A stretch of DNA of 64,000 bases, taken from NCBI GenBank assembly GCA_963729795.1, contig CAVSPC010000047.1, positions 62,001-126,000 of the forward strand, in the 5' to 3' direction. The notes under the pieces are model-generated. The model was not told where the DNA came from. It did not search any database and worked only from the letters and a program-made list of their open reading frames with translations. The translations under genes were made by a program, and so were the position numbers. The stretch comes from CAWBBA01 sp963729795 (GTDB taxonomy: Bacteria > Desulfobacterota > Desulfomonilia > Desulfomonilales > Desulfomonilaceae). Shown here in pieces: positions 25,168 to 34,161 of this stretch. The stretch's first letter is position 1. Each line of letters starts with the position of its first letter.

Positions 25168-25331
25168 AATTTAGTAAATCGAGTACTTATCACCGGCCAC
25201 GGCAGGCCGGGCTCCTCCATGACATGCATTTATGTCTGCTTCCAGGGCAGGGCGCTGCATGGTGCGCCCACCCCAAAACGAAAGAAAGCACGAAAGTTGA
25301 TGCAGTCCACTATGGCACTTGCTGCCCGGCA

Positions 25332-26837
25332 TCATCTGCACTCGGTCATTTTTTGGGGAACTTGCGAGCGCTCGACACTAAAGTCCTCTTTGATGAGAGC
25401 CTCCCTAATCCCAGCGTATCTCACGAGCGCGGCCAGAGCAGTTATCGCTCTTTCGGGGCTGGGGAGCACCGGAACGCCCTTGTCTTGAAGTTCCCGGACA
25501 AACGGCTCCTCCCGGGTGCAAAACGAAGCTCCGACCAGCGGTTTTCCGTACCGACCCGAGAACCCGGCAATGACTTCACATTGGCTGCTAATAAAGTCCT
25601 CCGCCATACCTACTGCCTTCCCGGCTCCGGCTCCCATGGCTTGCATAGCTCTAGCCACGCGTTGGAGCGGTATCAACAAATACATGAACAAATTATGCAC
25701 ATTCGAGTCCTGCAAAAGAATACGCGGCATTGCTTCCATGTAGTCGTCGGGATTGCGATTAAACGTTAAATCAACCGGATTGCCTATGCTGGCGGTGTGT
25801 GGGACCAATGCGGCAAGCCCCTCGCGTGTCCCAGCGGAGAGAACGGGTAACGTCAGCCCGTTTCGTTCTGCTGCATCCGCGGCTGCGGCGCCGGGCCCTC
25901 CGGAGTGTGTGAGCACAGCCAGCCCATTGCCTTTTGGTAGCGGTTGACTACCCAGTACGCAGCACATGTCAAAGAGTTCTTCCACGGATCTGGCACGAAT
26001 AATGCCGCATTGCCTGAAAATTCCATCGTAAAGAGGATCTGGACCCGCGAGAGCCCCCGTGTGCGAAAGAGCAGCCCGCTTTCCCGATTCCGAGCCTCCG
26101 ATGTAGTAGGCTACAATAGGTTTTCTTTTTGACACTTCTCGTGCGATTCGAACGAATTCCCGGCCGCGCCTGACACCTTCTATGTACAGCGCGATTACCT
26201 TGGTGTTGGGGCATTGTCCGAGGTATTCCAGACAGTCCGTGATGTCCGTCATCGCCTCGTTACCAACACTTATGCCCTGACTGAAGCCGAGACCGAACTT
26301 CTCTAGATGAATAAATACCTGAGTGATGAAACTGCCGCTTTGGGAAGCCATGCCGATGAATCCGGGCGTGGCCTCGTAAGGAAAGAAGGTAGTATTCAGC
26401 TTGGCGTACGGGTTAACTACTCCAATGCAGTTGGGGCCTATGAAGTGAATACCGAACTTGCGGGCAATCTCTACTATGCGGTTCTGAAGCTCCTGTCCGT
26501 CTGAGCCCTTTTCCCCGAAGCCCGCGGAAACTATGATGGCTCTCTTTACCCCGAATTTGCCGCATTGCTCCAAAATCTCCGGCACCACTTTTGTTGGAAG
26601 GACAAGAACCGCCAGATCTACCGGCCCGGGTACATCTTTCAAATGCGGATATGCTTTGAGGCCCAAAACTTCAGTTTCCCGGGGGTGCATCGGGTACACC
26701 GGTCCTTCAAATCCCAGGGCAAGCATTTGAGATAACTGGACGGTTCCCATCCCCATTGGATTACTGGAAGCGCCCCAAAAAGCCACACTGGCCGGATGCA
26801 TGATCCGGTAAAGCGGGCTCTGTTCAATACTGTCCAT
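25332..26837 (-). CDS. Acyl-CoA synthetase (ADP-forming), alpha-type subunit
   Basis: 501 residues, the CoA-binding plus phosphohistidine half of the NDP-forming acyl-CoA synthetase family. It lacks the ATP-grasp domain, which must be on another gene not seen here. Motifs are PASVAFWGASSNPMGMG, VLPTKVVPEI and GPNCIGVVNP. The catalytic phosphohistidine is H259 in ALSHTGALAG. It would make acetate (or another acid) plus ATP from acyl-CoA and ADP, a route of energy conservation in fermenters and syntrophs. GGGAGG precedes ATG 26837 by 8 bases. Confidence 0.88.
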   Translation of the reverse strand: MDSIEQSPLYRIMHPASVAFWGASSNPMGMGTVQLSQMLALGFEGPVYPMHPRETEVLGLKAYPHLKDVPGPVDLAVLVLPTKVVPEILEQCGKFGVKRAIIVSAGFGEKGSDGQELQNRIVEIARKFGIHFIGPNCIGVVNPYAKLNTTFFPYEATPGFIGMASQSGSFITQVFIHLEKFGLGFSQGISVGNEAMTDITDCLEYLGQCPNTKVIALYIEGVRRGREFVRIAREVSKRKPIVAYYIGGSESGKRAALSHTGALAGPDPLYDGIFRQCGIIRARSVEELFDMCCVLGSQPLPKGNGLAVLTHSGGPGAAAADAAERNGLTLPVLSAGTREGLAALVPHTASIGNPVDLTFNRNPDDYMEAMPRILLQDSNVHNLFMYLLIPLQRVARAMQAMGAGAGKAVGMAEDFISSQCEVIAGFSGRYGKPLVGASFCTREEPFVRELQDKGVPVLPSPERAITALAALVRYAGIREALIKEDFSVERSQVPQKMTECR

Positions 26838-26895
26838 AAATCAAACCTCCCGCGGACACGCTCTCTGCCTTGTGCTCCAGGCGACTGCCACATTC

Positions 26896-27171
26896 CTAGT
26901 GCCTCGGCCGGATGCTTTGTTGCTCTTCGCCGGGACTGTAGTCCGGTAATATCAAAGTCAGAAGGAACATGACCAACCACCAGACCGCGTATCCAGCCAT
27001 GACTGCGAACATGGCTACCGGAGCGATAGCGATCGACACGAAGACAAGCAGTTCGTCGTCCGGATAAAATCCGCCGAAAATAAGCAACACCATTGCCGCG
27101 ATGAACGCGACGATCGTAATGGTCGCACCCGCGGCAAGGGCTATGATCTGTCTAGTGTTCATGTTCGCCAT
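26896..27171 (-). CDS. Small two-TM membrane protein, function unknown
   Basis: 91 residues from ATG 27171, chosen because it opens right before the first TM segment (IIALAAGATITIVAFIAAMVLL). An inner ATG two codons later and an upstream start at 27342 are alternatives. The second TM is at IAIAPVAMFAVMAGYAVWWL. The tail is short and charged. It lies 58 bases upstream of the acyl-CoA ligase gene on the same strand and may be cotranscribed. No family recognised. Confidence 0.5.
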   Translation of the reverse strand: MANMNTRQIIALAAGATITIVAFIAAMVLLIFGGFYPDDELLVFVSIAIAPVAMFAVMAGYAVWWLVMFLLTLILPDYSPGEEQQSIRPRH

Positions 27172-27366
27172 GTTATCATTGATCGAGCGAGAAATGTAAT
27201 GCCTTGGGAATCTATGTGCACTCTTTTTTCGTACGAGAGACGGCAACATTGGTGGATGCCGGTGAATCATTTCGGTCCGGGCCGCATCCCTGGTACCAGG
27301 ATTTGTGATCCATGAACCCGGAAAAATGAGACTATGGAGCATTTTTCCAAATCGACGGAGGTAGAA

Positions 27367-28140
27367 ATGTTAACCTTGCTTTTTTGGATATCGGCCGCTT
27401 TGATCCCGGCCGTAGCTTTTGCAGAAATTCGGAGCGCAACAATTGACTACAAGAGCCAGGGCACCCTGTTGGAAGGGTATGTCGCTTTGAACAAGGGCTT
27501 CGAAGGCAAGCGGCCAGGTATTTTGGTAGTCCCGGACTGGATGGGAGTCAGTGAACATTATAAAAAGATTGCTGGCAAACTGGCAGACCTGGGTTATGTG
27601 GCATTCGTCGTCGATGTGTACGGAAAGGGCGTGCGCCCCAAGAACGCCGATGAAGCCGCTGAAGAGGCAAACAAATATAAATCGGATCGCCAACTCATGA
27701 GGCAACGGATCCAGGCAGCGCTTGATGAATTGAAGAAAGACCCGAATGTTGACACAGGCCGGATCGCTGCGATGGGCTATTGTTTCGGGGGCACGGTTGC
27801 GCTGGAGTTGGCACGCAGCGGAGCCCCGATTCATGGGGTCGTCACCTTCCACGGCGGTCTGGACACTCCTGACCCAGAGGATGCAAAAAACATCAAAGGC
27901 AAGGTGTCGGTTCTGCATGGCGCGGACGACCCGCTCGTGCTTCCTCAGCAAGTGGCGGCATTCCAAGATGAGATGCGAAAAGGGGGAGTGGACTATCAGA
28001 TAGTGATCTATGGCGATGCCGTGCATTCCTTCACCATTCCTTCCGCCGGCACAGACAAATCAAAGGGAATTGCTTACAATGAGAAAGCCGACAAGCGATC
28101 CTGGGAGGCAATGAAGACCTTTTTCAAGGAGATTTTTTAG
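27367..28140 (+). CDS. Dienelactone hydrolase family protein, exported
   Basis: 257 residues from ATG 27367 (GGAGG 5 bases upstream); this start exposes a signal peptide (LTLLFWISAALIPAVAFA). It is an alpha/beta hydrolase whose nucleophile is cysteine C139 in GYCFGG. Later HGADDPLV carries the aspartate and DAVHSFT the histidine, as in dienelactone hydrolases. The true substrate is unknown. It is directly followed (24 bases) by the thioredoxin-like selenoprotein gene, probably in one operon. Confidence 0.88.
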   Translation: MLTLLFWISAALIPAVAFAEIRSATIDYKSQGTLLEGYVALNKGFEGKRPGILVVPDWMGVSEHYKKIAGKLADLGYVAFVVDVYGKGVRPKNADEAAEEANKYKSDRQLMRQRIQAALDELKKDPNVDTGRIAAMGYCFGGTVALELARSGAPIHGVVTFHGGLDTPDPEDAKNIKGKVSVLHGADDPLVLPQQVAAFQDEMRKGGVDYQIVIYGDAVHSFTIPSAGTDKSKGIAYNEKADKRSWEAMKTFFKEIF

Positions 28141-28164
28141 GAACATAGCCCGGGGAGGCGGACG

Positions 28165-28821
28165 ATGAAAAAATCATTCGTACTTGTGGTGATCACGGCT
28201 TTGTGTGCCGCAGCGTTTACGGCTGGAGCCTCGCAAGCTCAGAAACAAGAAGCACCCAGGGTTCACTGGCTCACTGACCTTGGGGCCGGACTGCGGCAAG
28301 CGAAATTAGAGAACAAGCCTGTACTGCTCGACTTCTTTAATCCCAACTGACTGGGTTGCCAAAAAATGGATGCGGTTACGTATTCAAACAAAAAGGTCGC
28401 TGAATTTATCAACGCCAATATGATCCCGGTACGCGTCCCTCACAATCAGAAACCGTTGACGGAAGAATTTAAGGTCAAGTGGACACCCACCGTGATAACG
28501 CTGGACCAGGACGGTAAGGAACAACAGCGCACAATCGGATTTCTTCCCCCCTCGGAACTAATTCCCTCTCTGATGCTGGGGATTGGAAAGACCCGCTTGG
28601 AACGAGGAGAATTCGCTCAAGCGATTCCCGAACTTAAAGAGGTTTCTGCGAAATATCCTACTAGTGATTCCGCGCCTGAGGCTGTGTTCTATTTGGGTGT
28701 CGCTCAGTTCAAGAGCACACATGATCTGAAGTATCTGAGGCAGGCGTATGACAAACTCGCAGCACAGTACCCAAAAAGTCAGTGGGCGATGAAAGCTTCG
28801 CCTTATAGTTCTATCAAATGA
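28165..28821 (+). CDS. Exported thioredoxin-like protein with in-frame TGA, probable selenoprotein (UxxC)
   Basis: 218 residues if TGA 28348-28350 is read as selenocysteine (residue 62). A signal peptide (MKKSFVLVVITALCAAAF) precedes a thioredoxin-like core: PVLLDFFNPN-U-LGCQKMDAV, then WTPTVITLDQDG with the cis-proline-type segment. A C-terminal TPR-like segment follows (ERGEFAQAIPELKE). The TGA sits exactly at the first Cys of a CxxC motif, with C65 as partner, and both sides share one frame. GGGGAGG precedes ATG 28165. The bacterial SECIS hairpin expected just after TGA is not obvious by eye. A stop mutation from TGC or TGT is the alternative. The gene is in operon with the dienelactone hydrolase. 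Confidence 0.78.
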
Positions 28822-28848
28822 TCGGCGCCATCGGAGCGTTTTTTTGAA

Positions 28849-28881
28849 GGGTAGTGCCCGCTCATAAGCTGGGCAGCACCC
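28849..28881. terminator. Inverted repeat between convergent genes
   Basis: GGGTAGTGCCC/GCT pairs with AGC/GGGCAGCACCC across a 4-base loop. It sits between the selenoprotein gene and the convergent antitoxin-like gene, and a T7 run (28839-28845) lies just upstream. It may stop transcription from both sides. Confidence 0.5.
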
Positions 28882-29091
28882 TCATGCATAGTCATACACG
28901 GGGGTCTCGATCACTCTGTCGGGCTGTTTCCTACTCTTGATAATAGCCTGGATGTGCTCCACCGTTTCAGGCGAGAAGTACTGCTCACCCGTTTCCTTGC
29001 ACACACGTGCCGGAACGTTTTCCACAATGAAGACTTTACCTTCATGTTCCAGTGTGTAAGTAACCTTGGTATCCATCATTGTTTCGTTCAT
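28882..29091 (-). CDS. YgiT-type antitoxin-like protein lacking the zinc site
   Basis: 69 residues. The region VFIVENVPARVCKETGEQYF matches the core of YgiT/MqsA-type antitoxin N-terminal domains, but the usual two CxxC knuckles are gone: only one Cys remains, and where CxxCG is normal there is CKETGE. It lies 18 bases downstream of a DUF4258-type gene, the standard toxin-antitoxin order in this family (toxin first). It would bind its partner and repress the operon. I am fairly sure of the family, less of the function. Confidence 0.65.
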   Translation of the reverse strand: MNETMMDTKVTYTLEHEGKVFIVENVPARVCKETGEQYFSPETVEHIQAIIKSRKQPDRVIETPVYDYA

Positions 29092-29109
29092 TCCTGATTT
29101 CCCTTCATC

Positions 29110-29421
29110 TCACTTTCTGATCCGAAAATCGATCCATAGATCTGGATCAGGCTGGTACAGGGTGATGATTTTGACAAGCGGCCTGCTCGGATAGCTGCAC
29201 TGAATGTGCAATGGCCTGCCAGCTTTCGTGTAGCCAAGGATTAGACAACTGGGGCCATACTTATCCTTAGGATAGTCTTCAATTATTTCACTTTCCCCAC
29301 TAATTGCCTCCTCCACCTCCGTTGCGCTTATGTCCCGAATGATGCTTTGATCGACAGCATGTTTGGAAAATTCATAGCTGCGCCTCATAAGCTTTACGCG
29401 GATTTGTTGTATCAGTGCCAT
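29110..29421 (-). CDS. DUF4258-type putative toxin
   Basis: 103 residues. DUF4258-like pattern: YEFSKHAVDQSIIRDISATE, then CLILGYTKAGRPLHIQC, then a C-terminal VKIITLYQPD. Proteins of this type pair with YgiT-type antitoxins and are proposed RNA-acting toxins; here the partner is 29091-28882, 18 bases downstream. No catalytic residue can be assigned with certainty. The gene belongs to an accessory patch of four to five minus-strand genes. Confidence 0.7.
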   Translation of the reverse strand: MALIQQIRVKLMRRSYEFSKHAVDQSIIRDISATEVEEAISGESEIIEDYPKDKYGPSCLILGYTKAGRPLHIQCSYPSRPLVKIITLYQPDPDLWIDFRIRK

Positions 29422-29453
29422 GACAAGAAATTATCAACTCCGGCGGGTTGTTA

Positions 29454-29828
29454 TCATTGGTCCGAAGCTTGACAGCCCTCCTTAACCATCCATGACGGCA
29501 GGCCGCTACCGGTCGCCTCAGCGTACAGAGTCTCCGGGGCCACATCGACCTCGTTTGCCCATGTCAAAATGCCAAGCTCATCATTCACGGAGAAGTTACG
29601 GAAGAATTCCACATCCTTGAAACGTTCAAAGACGCCTTCTCTAGCTAAATACTTCGAGAAGTCGACTATGCCGCGCTTTCCATCGTCAAATTCCAGCTCG
29701 ATCAGGTAACCGCCTTTGTAAACAGCAGCAAGGACGTCATGAATCGTGATCTCTCTCCTTTCGGGGCACCAAGAAGGCGAAGCGAATTTATCGGCAGGGT
29801 GTTTTCTACGGTAACTTGATGAATTCAT
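29454..29828 (-). CDS. DUF2442-type protein
   Basis: 124 residues. The core HDVLAAVYKGGYLIELEFDD, RGIVDFSKYL, FRNFSVNDELGILTWANEVD matches the DUF2442 pattern, a small beta protein commonly next to DUF4160/toxin-type genes. The N-terminal 25 residues before HDVL are not conserved. A strong GGAGAGAG lies just before ATC-ACG-ATT-CAT, so a shorter form with a rare start is possible; ATG 29828 has only a weak site. Confidence 0.65.
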   Translation of the reverse strand: MNSSSYRRKHPADKFASPSWCPERREITIHDVLAAVYKGGYLIELEFDDGKRGIVDFSKYLAREGVFERFKDVEFFRNFSVNDELGILTWANEVDVAPETLYAEATGSGLPSWMVKEGCQASDQ

Positions 29829-29896
29829 GAGCAGTTACGCCTCGAATGGCCCAAATAGGTGTGCTGTGCTCTCAATTCCCACCTCAACTCAAGAGG

Positions 29897-30136
29897 CTAC
29901 AAAGAATACACGGGCATACATACCTCTCGGTCCGCTTTTCTCCGGCCTCGAATGCTCTCCTGGATGGTTTTGAGCACATTGGCCGCGTAGTATCGAGTAC
30001 CACATTCTTTGCACACGCCCGCCGGCACGTTCTCAATCTGTACGAAGCCACCCCTGACTTTGCGGTGGAGAGTGACCCGTCTTTCAACGATTGGCCCTCC
30101 GCAATACTCACACGTTTCATTCTCCCCGAGACTCAT
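29897..30136 (-). CDS. YgiT-type zinc-finger antitoxin-like protein (orphan)
   Basis: 79 residues from ATG 30136; an upstream start adds five residues. The zinc knuckles are intact: C9-x2-C12 and C42-x2-C45 in CKECG, the layout of YgiT/MqsA-type antitoxin N-terminal domains. The usual DUF4258 toxin partner is not directly beside it: 69 bases downstream is the DUF2442 gene, and upstream is a cyclase-like gene. It may repress its own promoter. The C-terminal helix-turn-helix half of classical MqsA is absent. Confidence 0.75.
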   Translation of the reverse strand: MSLGENETCEYCGGPIVERRVTLHRKVRGGFVQIENVPAGVCKECGTRYYAANVLKTIQESIRGRRKADREVCMPVYSL

Positions 30137-30283
30137 TGTCAGCCCCACCACTGCCTTTTAGTGCTGTCTCGTCGGACCATTCCCCTATTTTGACGTATCC
30201 GACACTGCATTTTATCCGCTGGATTCTCCGATCAGCTCTCGATCATTGGTGGCACGGAGTTTCTTGCTTGCCTTCCGAGCCTA

Positions 30284-31099
30284 TCATGAATCATCAGCGG
30301 TGGTCGGAAGCGAGTCCGCGGTGGGTTGTTCGCTGTCTTGGTTATCTACGAGATAGTCCAGATAACGTAACCACTGCTCTGTGTTTAATGCCTTTCTTTG
30401 AGCCTCAATCGAAATGTCTTTCCCGTGCCCCCAGAATGCCTTCATAACCTGTTGACGCAACCCAATGTTCTTTTCATGGACGGCAGTTTTGGTCAGGAAG
30501 AAACGGAATTCTCCATTCTTCGTTGGAACAAAATACTCCGAAACGAATGGATTTAAACCAGACCCGCTCAAGAATGCTTTGACTCGGTCGGAAGCTTCGG
30601 GCGTTAATACACATGCGGCCAGTTCGAGTGTATTGCATAATTCGTAAGCGTTAATGATAGGGCGACCCGCAAAACAGGTGTCCTGAATGAAGAATCTACC
30701 GAAATCTATTGCCCCTCGCAAGGGCAGCCCCGTTCTGAATAACCTGACCTGCAACCCTCCGCACGTCATCCAAAAAATGATCCATTTAAGAACAGTCTCA
30801 CCATCCTCGCTCTCATCACTTGGCATTGTAATGAGTATTGTATCCGAGAAAAGCAACCAAGTTAGATCATCGATGAATTTGCGAAGATTGTCGGCTACGT
30901 ATGGAGAATCTTTCAATATGGAGCTGTTTTTGCCTATTACGTACTCAACAAAGGTGCGGGCCTTGTTTACGACTTCAGGTTTCGCGCCGATCAACAGAGG
31001 AACGACGTATTGTGCAATTAATTCAGGCTCATTTCTCTGTAAGAGATTAGCATAACCAAGGATATCAAAGAATCCAACCCAGCCGGTTCTTATGTTCAT
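30284..31099 (-). CDS. Class III nucleotide-cyclase-like protein, orphan
   Basis: 271 residues from ATG 31099 (GGAG 8 bases upstream). Three segments resemble class III cyclase catalytic cores: FFDILGYANLL (D12, first metal aspartate), FSDTILI (D86, second metal aspartate), and LRGAIDFGRFFIQDTCFAGRPIINAYELCN, the substrate-side region. The C-terminal half, with PTKNGEFRFFLTKTA, is unlike classical cyclases. It could make a cyclic nucleotide signal, as in Pycsar-type defence, or be a degenerate enzyme; no effector gene is adjacent. It lies in the same accessory patch as the toxin-antitoxin-like genes. Confidence in a cyclase fold is moderate. Confidence 0.5.
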   Translation of the reverse strand: MNIRTGWVGFFDILGYANLLQRNEPELIAQYVVPLLIGAKPEVVNKARTFVEYVIGKNSSILKDSPYVADNLRKFIDDLTWLLFSDTILITMPSDESEDGETVLKWIIFWMTCGGLQVRLFRTGLPLRGAIDFGRFFIQDTCFAGRPIINAYELCNTLELAACVLTPEASDRVKAFLSGSGLNPFVSEYFVPTKNGEFRFFLTKTAVHEKNIGLRQQVMKAFWGHGKDISIEAQRKALNTEQWLRYLDYLVDNQDSEQPTADSLPTTADDS

Positions 31100-31650
31100 C
31101 CTTTTTCTCCATCGCAACAATGATTGCATACGGTCCCCCATAAGATCCGTAGGGCACAAGATCGGCGTCATGTTGCTGAAAAAGCGCTGTTTTTCTGGCC
31201 ATGAACCTAACTCTCCGCGTGCCCTTAGTCAAGCACAATTTTTGCAAGCGGCGGGCGGAACTGATCCCTGTAGGGTAGAGGTTGTCGTGGCGAGTTCTCA
31301 GTCGTGCGGGACAAGCCAATCTCCAGACTGGACCCCGCATCGAAGTCCGGGGTGACGAACTACGCGCAGGATGCCCGCCCCACTGAAGAAGGGATTGCTT
31401 CGTCCCCGCGACTCGCAATGACATCCTCATGTGACCCTCAACCTCGCGGCCAAATCGTTGTTCGGCAGATACTCTTCAACCGACAAGCAAAATGATGTAA
31501 TATTGCTTCAATAATACTAGAGCTTCAACGTTCATCAACGATGCGCTTGATAATACCGTCTGACTTTATGATCGGCCGAGGATCCCTCGGCTGTCGTTGT
31601 TTTCCGGCTAGTAAAATCCATGTACCTCAAGGAGCCTGACCGCTCATAAG
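31100..31650. other. Intergenic stretch with repeat remnants
   Basis: 551 bases without a convincing gene. It contains GGATTGCTTCG...CTCGCAATGAC at about 31393-31422, the right arm of the palindromic repeat family also found at 5981-6065, and other remnants at 31300-31390. No promoter of good quality was seen before the radical SAM gene. Confidence 0.5.
31393..31422. repeat. Second copy (right arm) of the palindromic repeat family
   Basis: GATTGCTTCG, a short spacer, then CTCGCAATGAC; it matches the right arm at 6033-6065. Confidence 0.7.
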
Positions 31651-34161
31651 ATGAATAACCATACGTCTCTAAAGATTTCTCGCGCTGTAACCGAATTGGA
31701 AAGGCTGCTGCTAAGCGTACAAAAGCCCGTGCGCTATCTCGGTCACGAAGTGAACGCGGTACGCAAGGACCCGGGAAAAGTCAAACTACGGGTTGGCCTT
31801 GCATTTCCTGATGTTTACGAAGTGGGGATGTCTCACCTCGGGTTGAAGATTCTATATTCCATTGTGAATGCGGTGCCCGATTTATATGCCGAACGCGTTT
31901 TTGCTCCGTGGCCCGACATGGAAGCGCTGATGCGGAGAGAGCAGATTCCTTTGACAACTCTGGAAACAGGCACACCCTTGGCGGAGTTGGATCTCCTGGG
32001 CTTTTCCCTCCAGTACGAACTCTGTGCCACAACTGTTCTCCAAATGCTTGATCTGTCGTGTATTCCACTCCGTTCCGCCGATCGGCGGCCCCAAGATCCG
32101 TTCGTGATTGGGGGCGGACCCGGCGCATTCAGTCCTCTTCCGTTGGCTCCTTTTTTCGACGCATTTGCCATCGGCGACGGCGAGGAGGTCATTGTGGAAC
32201 TCGCCGCCACACTGACTCAATGGAAAGAGGAAGGGGGCTCGCGCGAAGATCTTCTTCGCGAGTGGAAAAAGATCCCCGGTGTGTTCGTTCCTTCCCTTTA
32301 CTCGCCCGGTGACACAGTCCGTCGACGTATCACACCCGAGCTCACCGAACAAAATTTCCCGTCAGAGTTAGTTGTCCCGTTCTGTGAGACCGTCCACGAC
32401 CGAATTGGCATCGAGATCGCCCGCGGTTGCACGCGAGGCTGCCGCTTTTGCCAGGCCGGCATGCTATATCGGCCGGTGCGGGAACGGCAGGCTGAAACTA
32501 TAGTGGATCTTGCCCGGAAGAATATCGCTTGTTCCGGCTGGGAAGAAGTCAGCCTGTTGTCTCTGTCTGCCGGAGACTATTCGTCTATCGGCCGACTGAT
32601 AAAACGCATGAGTGAAGATTTCGGGCCGGACAAGGTGGCTCTATCGCTTCCGTCGCTGAGAACGGACACATTTGATGGGGAATTTGCGGAGCAGATCCGC
32701 AAGGTCCGCAAAACAGGCTTCACGCTGGCTCCAGAGGCCGGAACCGACAGACTTCGCAGGATAATTAACAAGGGAAATAACGAAGAAGACTTGGAACGCG
32801 CTGTTGCCACAGCATTTGAGCACGGCTGGCAGTCGATAAAGCTCTATTTCATGGTCGGACTTCCCCACGAGTCGGACGAAGATCTGGACGGGATTATAGG
32901 CTTGATTCGGAAAGCCTCGAAGTGGGCTCGCGGCGGGAAGATAACCGCGTCCGTCTCCACCTTTGTTCCCAAGCCGCACACTCCGTTCCAGTGGGCCGGT
33001 CAGATTTCAATCGAGGAAACCGCCCGCCGTCAGCAGTACATTCGCCGCTACTTTCAGAAGGGCAGAGCCAAGGTGAAATTCCACACACCGCAGATTTCCT
33101 TTCTGGAGGGGGTTATAGCCAGAGGAGACGAACGTCTTTGTACGGCAATTGAAAAGGCATTTAATAAGGGAGCCAGACTTGACGGCTGGAATGAGCACTT
33201 CAAGTTCGGCTTGTGGATGGACGCGTTCAAGGAAGTGGGAATAGAGCCGGAAACATTTCTCAATCCGAGGGTAGTAGGAGGCAAGCTTCCCTGGGATTTC
33301 ATCGACACAGGAATCAATCCTGAATACTTGGAAGAGGAGTGGCGAAAGGCGCTAGCCGAGCAGCTTACCCTGGACTGTCGGCACGGAGATTGCACAGGGT
33401 GCGGCGTATGCGATTTCGATAAAATTAGACACAGGTTGGCTGAGCCTTTAGAGCTCAATATCCCTGCCGAATTGCCAGCAAATCCTGCCGCCACGGAACC
33501 GGTTGTACGCAGATTTCGTCTGCGCTATGCAAAAACGGGCCGCATGAAGCTTCTCGGCCACCACGACCTCGTCAGACTCTTCCACCGGACGTTTCGCAGA
33601 GCCGGGATGAGGCTAAATTATTCTCAGGGGTTTCACCCGCATCCTAAACTAAGGTTCTCACCCCCCCTCGCGGTCGGTCTGGAGAGTGCGGCGGAATACT
33701 TGGACTTCGACCTGATCAATAGCGGGGCAGCCGCGGGGGACATCCTGGAGGCTCTCAAACAGGCCCTGCCGGAAGGCATAGATCCCTTATCTCTCGACGA
33801 ATTATCATTGAATGATCCACCGGTTTCTGCTAAAATCCAACAGGTTACTTACGAAATTGCGTTCTTGAATTCAGTATCACCGGAGGAAATGTTGCGCTGT
33901 CTTGAAGAGTTCGAGGCTGCGCCCGTCTTCGAGGTCGTCACGGAACACAAAGGCAAATCTAGGAATCGCAATTTGAAAGAGTGGGTAGACAATCTCGCGC
34001 TTCGTGATGGCAAATTAAGAATGACACTTCGCAGCGGAGTTTCCGGATCGGTGCATCCCGTAGCCGCGGTTGCCGCAGTGCTGGGATTGAGTAGAGAGAC
34101 CGTCAGGAATCAAAAGATAATCAAGATATCCGTTAAGTTGGACACGTCTTCAGGATTATGA
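31651..34161 (+). CDS. B12-binding radical SAM protein with DUF2344 C-terminal domain
   Basis: 836 residues. The N-terminal part (to about 230) has the cobalamin-binding-like FPDVYEVGMSHLGLKIL. The radical SAM motif is CTRGCRFCQAG. The core continues to about 600 with APEAGTDRLRRIINKGNNEE and a Cys-rich hinge CRHGDCTGCGVCDF. The C-terminal 230 residues form a DUF2344-type domain beginning RLRYAKTGRMKLLGHHDLVR. This fused protein is commonly encoded just before an RNase E/G gene; the ATGA overlap at 34158-34161 shows translational coupling with rng here. The substrate is unknown; involvement in RNA or ribosome modification is inferred from that linkage. Confidence 0.9.
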   Translation: MNNHTSLKISRAVTELERLLLSVQKPVRYLGHEVNAVRKDPGKVKLRVGLAFPDVYEVGMSHLGLKILYSIVNAVPDLYAERVFAPWPDMEALMRREQIPLTTLETGTPLAELDLLGFSLQYELCATTVLQMLDLSCIPLRSADRRPQDPFVIGGGPGAFSPLPLAPFFDAFAIGDGEEVIVELAATLTQWKEEGGSREDLLREWKKIPGVFVPSLYSPGDTVRRRITPELTEQNFPSELVVPFCETVHDRIGIEIARGCTRGCRFCQAGMLYRPVRERQAETIVDLARKNIACSGWEEVSLLSLSAGDYSSIGRLIKRMSEDFGPDKVALSLPSLRTDTFDGEFAEQIRKVRKTGFTLAPEAGTDRLRRIINKGNNEEDLERAVATAFEHGWQSIKLYFMVGLPHESDEDLDGIIGLIRKASKWARGGKITASVSTFVPKPHTPFQWAGQISIEETARRQQYIRRYFQKGRAKVKFHTPQISFLEGVIARGDERLCTAIEKAFNKGARLDGWNEHFKFGLWMDAFKEVGIEPETFLNPRVVGGKLPWDFIDTGINPEYLEEEWRKALAEQLTLDCRHGDCTGCGVCDFDKIRHRLAEPLELNIPAELPANPAATEPVVRRFRLRYAKTGRMKLLGHHDLVRLFHRTFRRAGMRLNYSQGFHPHPKLRFSPPLAVGLESAAEYLDFDLINSGAAAGDILEALKQALPEGIDPLSLDELSLNDPPVSAKIQQVTYEIAFLNSVSPEEMLRCLEEFEAAPVFEVVTEHKGKSRNRNLKEWVDNLALRDGKLRMTLRSGVSGSVHPVAAVAAVLGLSRETVRNQKIIKISVKLDTSSGL

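Noticed and set aside
28351..28400. Possible SECIS hairpin after TGA 28348
   Set aside because: Only a 3-bp CCA/TGG stem was found by eye; I do not count it as support. The selenoprotein call rests on the coding evidence alone.
28366..28821. Separate 151-residue gene starting at ATG 28366
   Set aside because: It begins in mid-thioredoxin motif and is in frame with the upstream half; better explained by TGA read-through.
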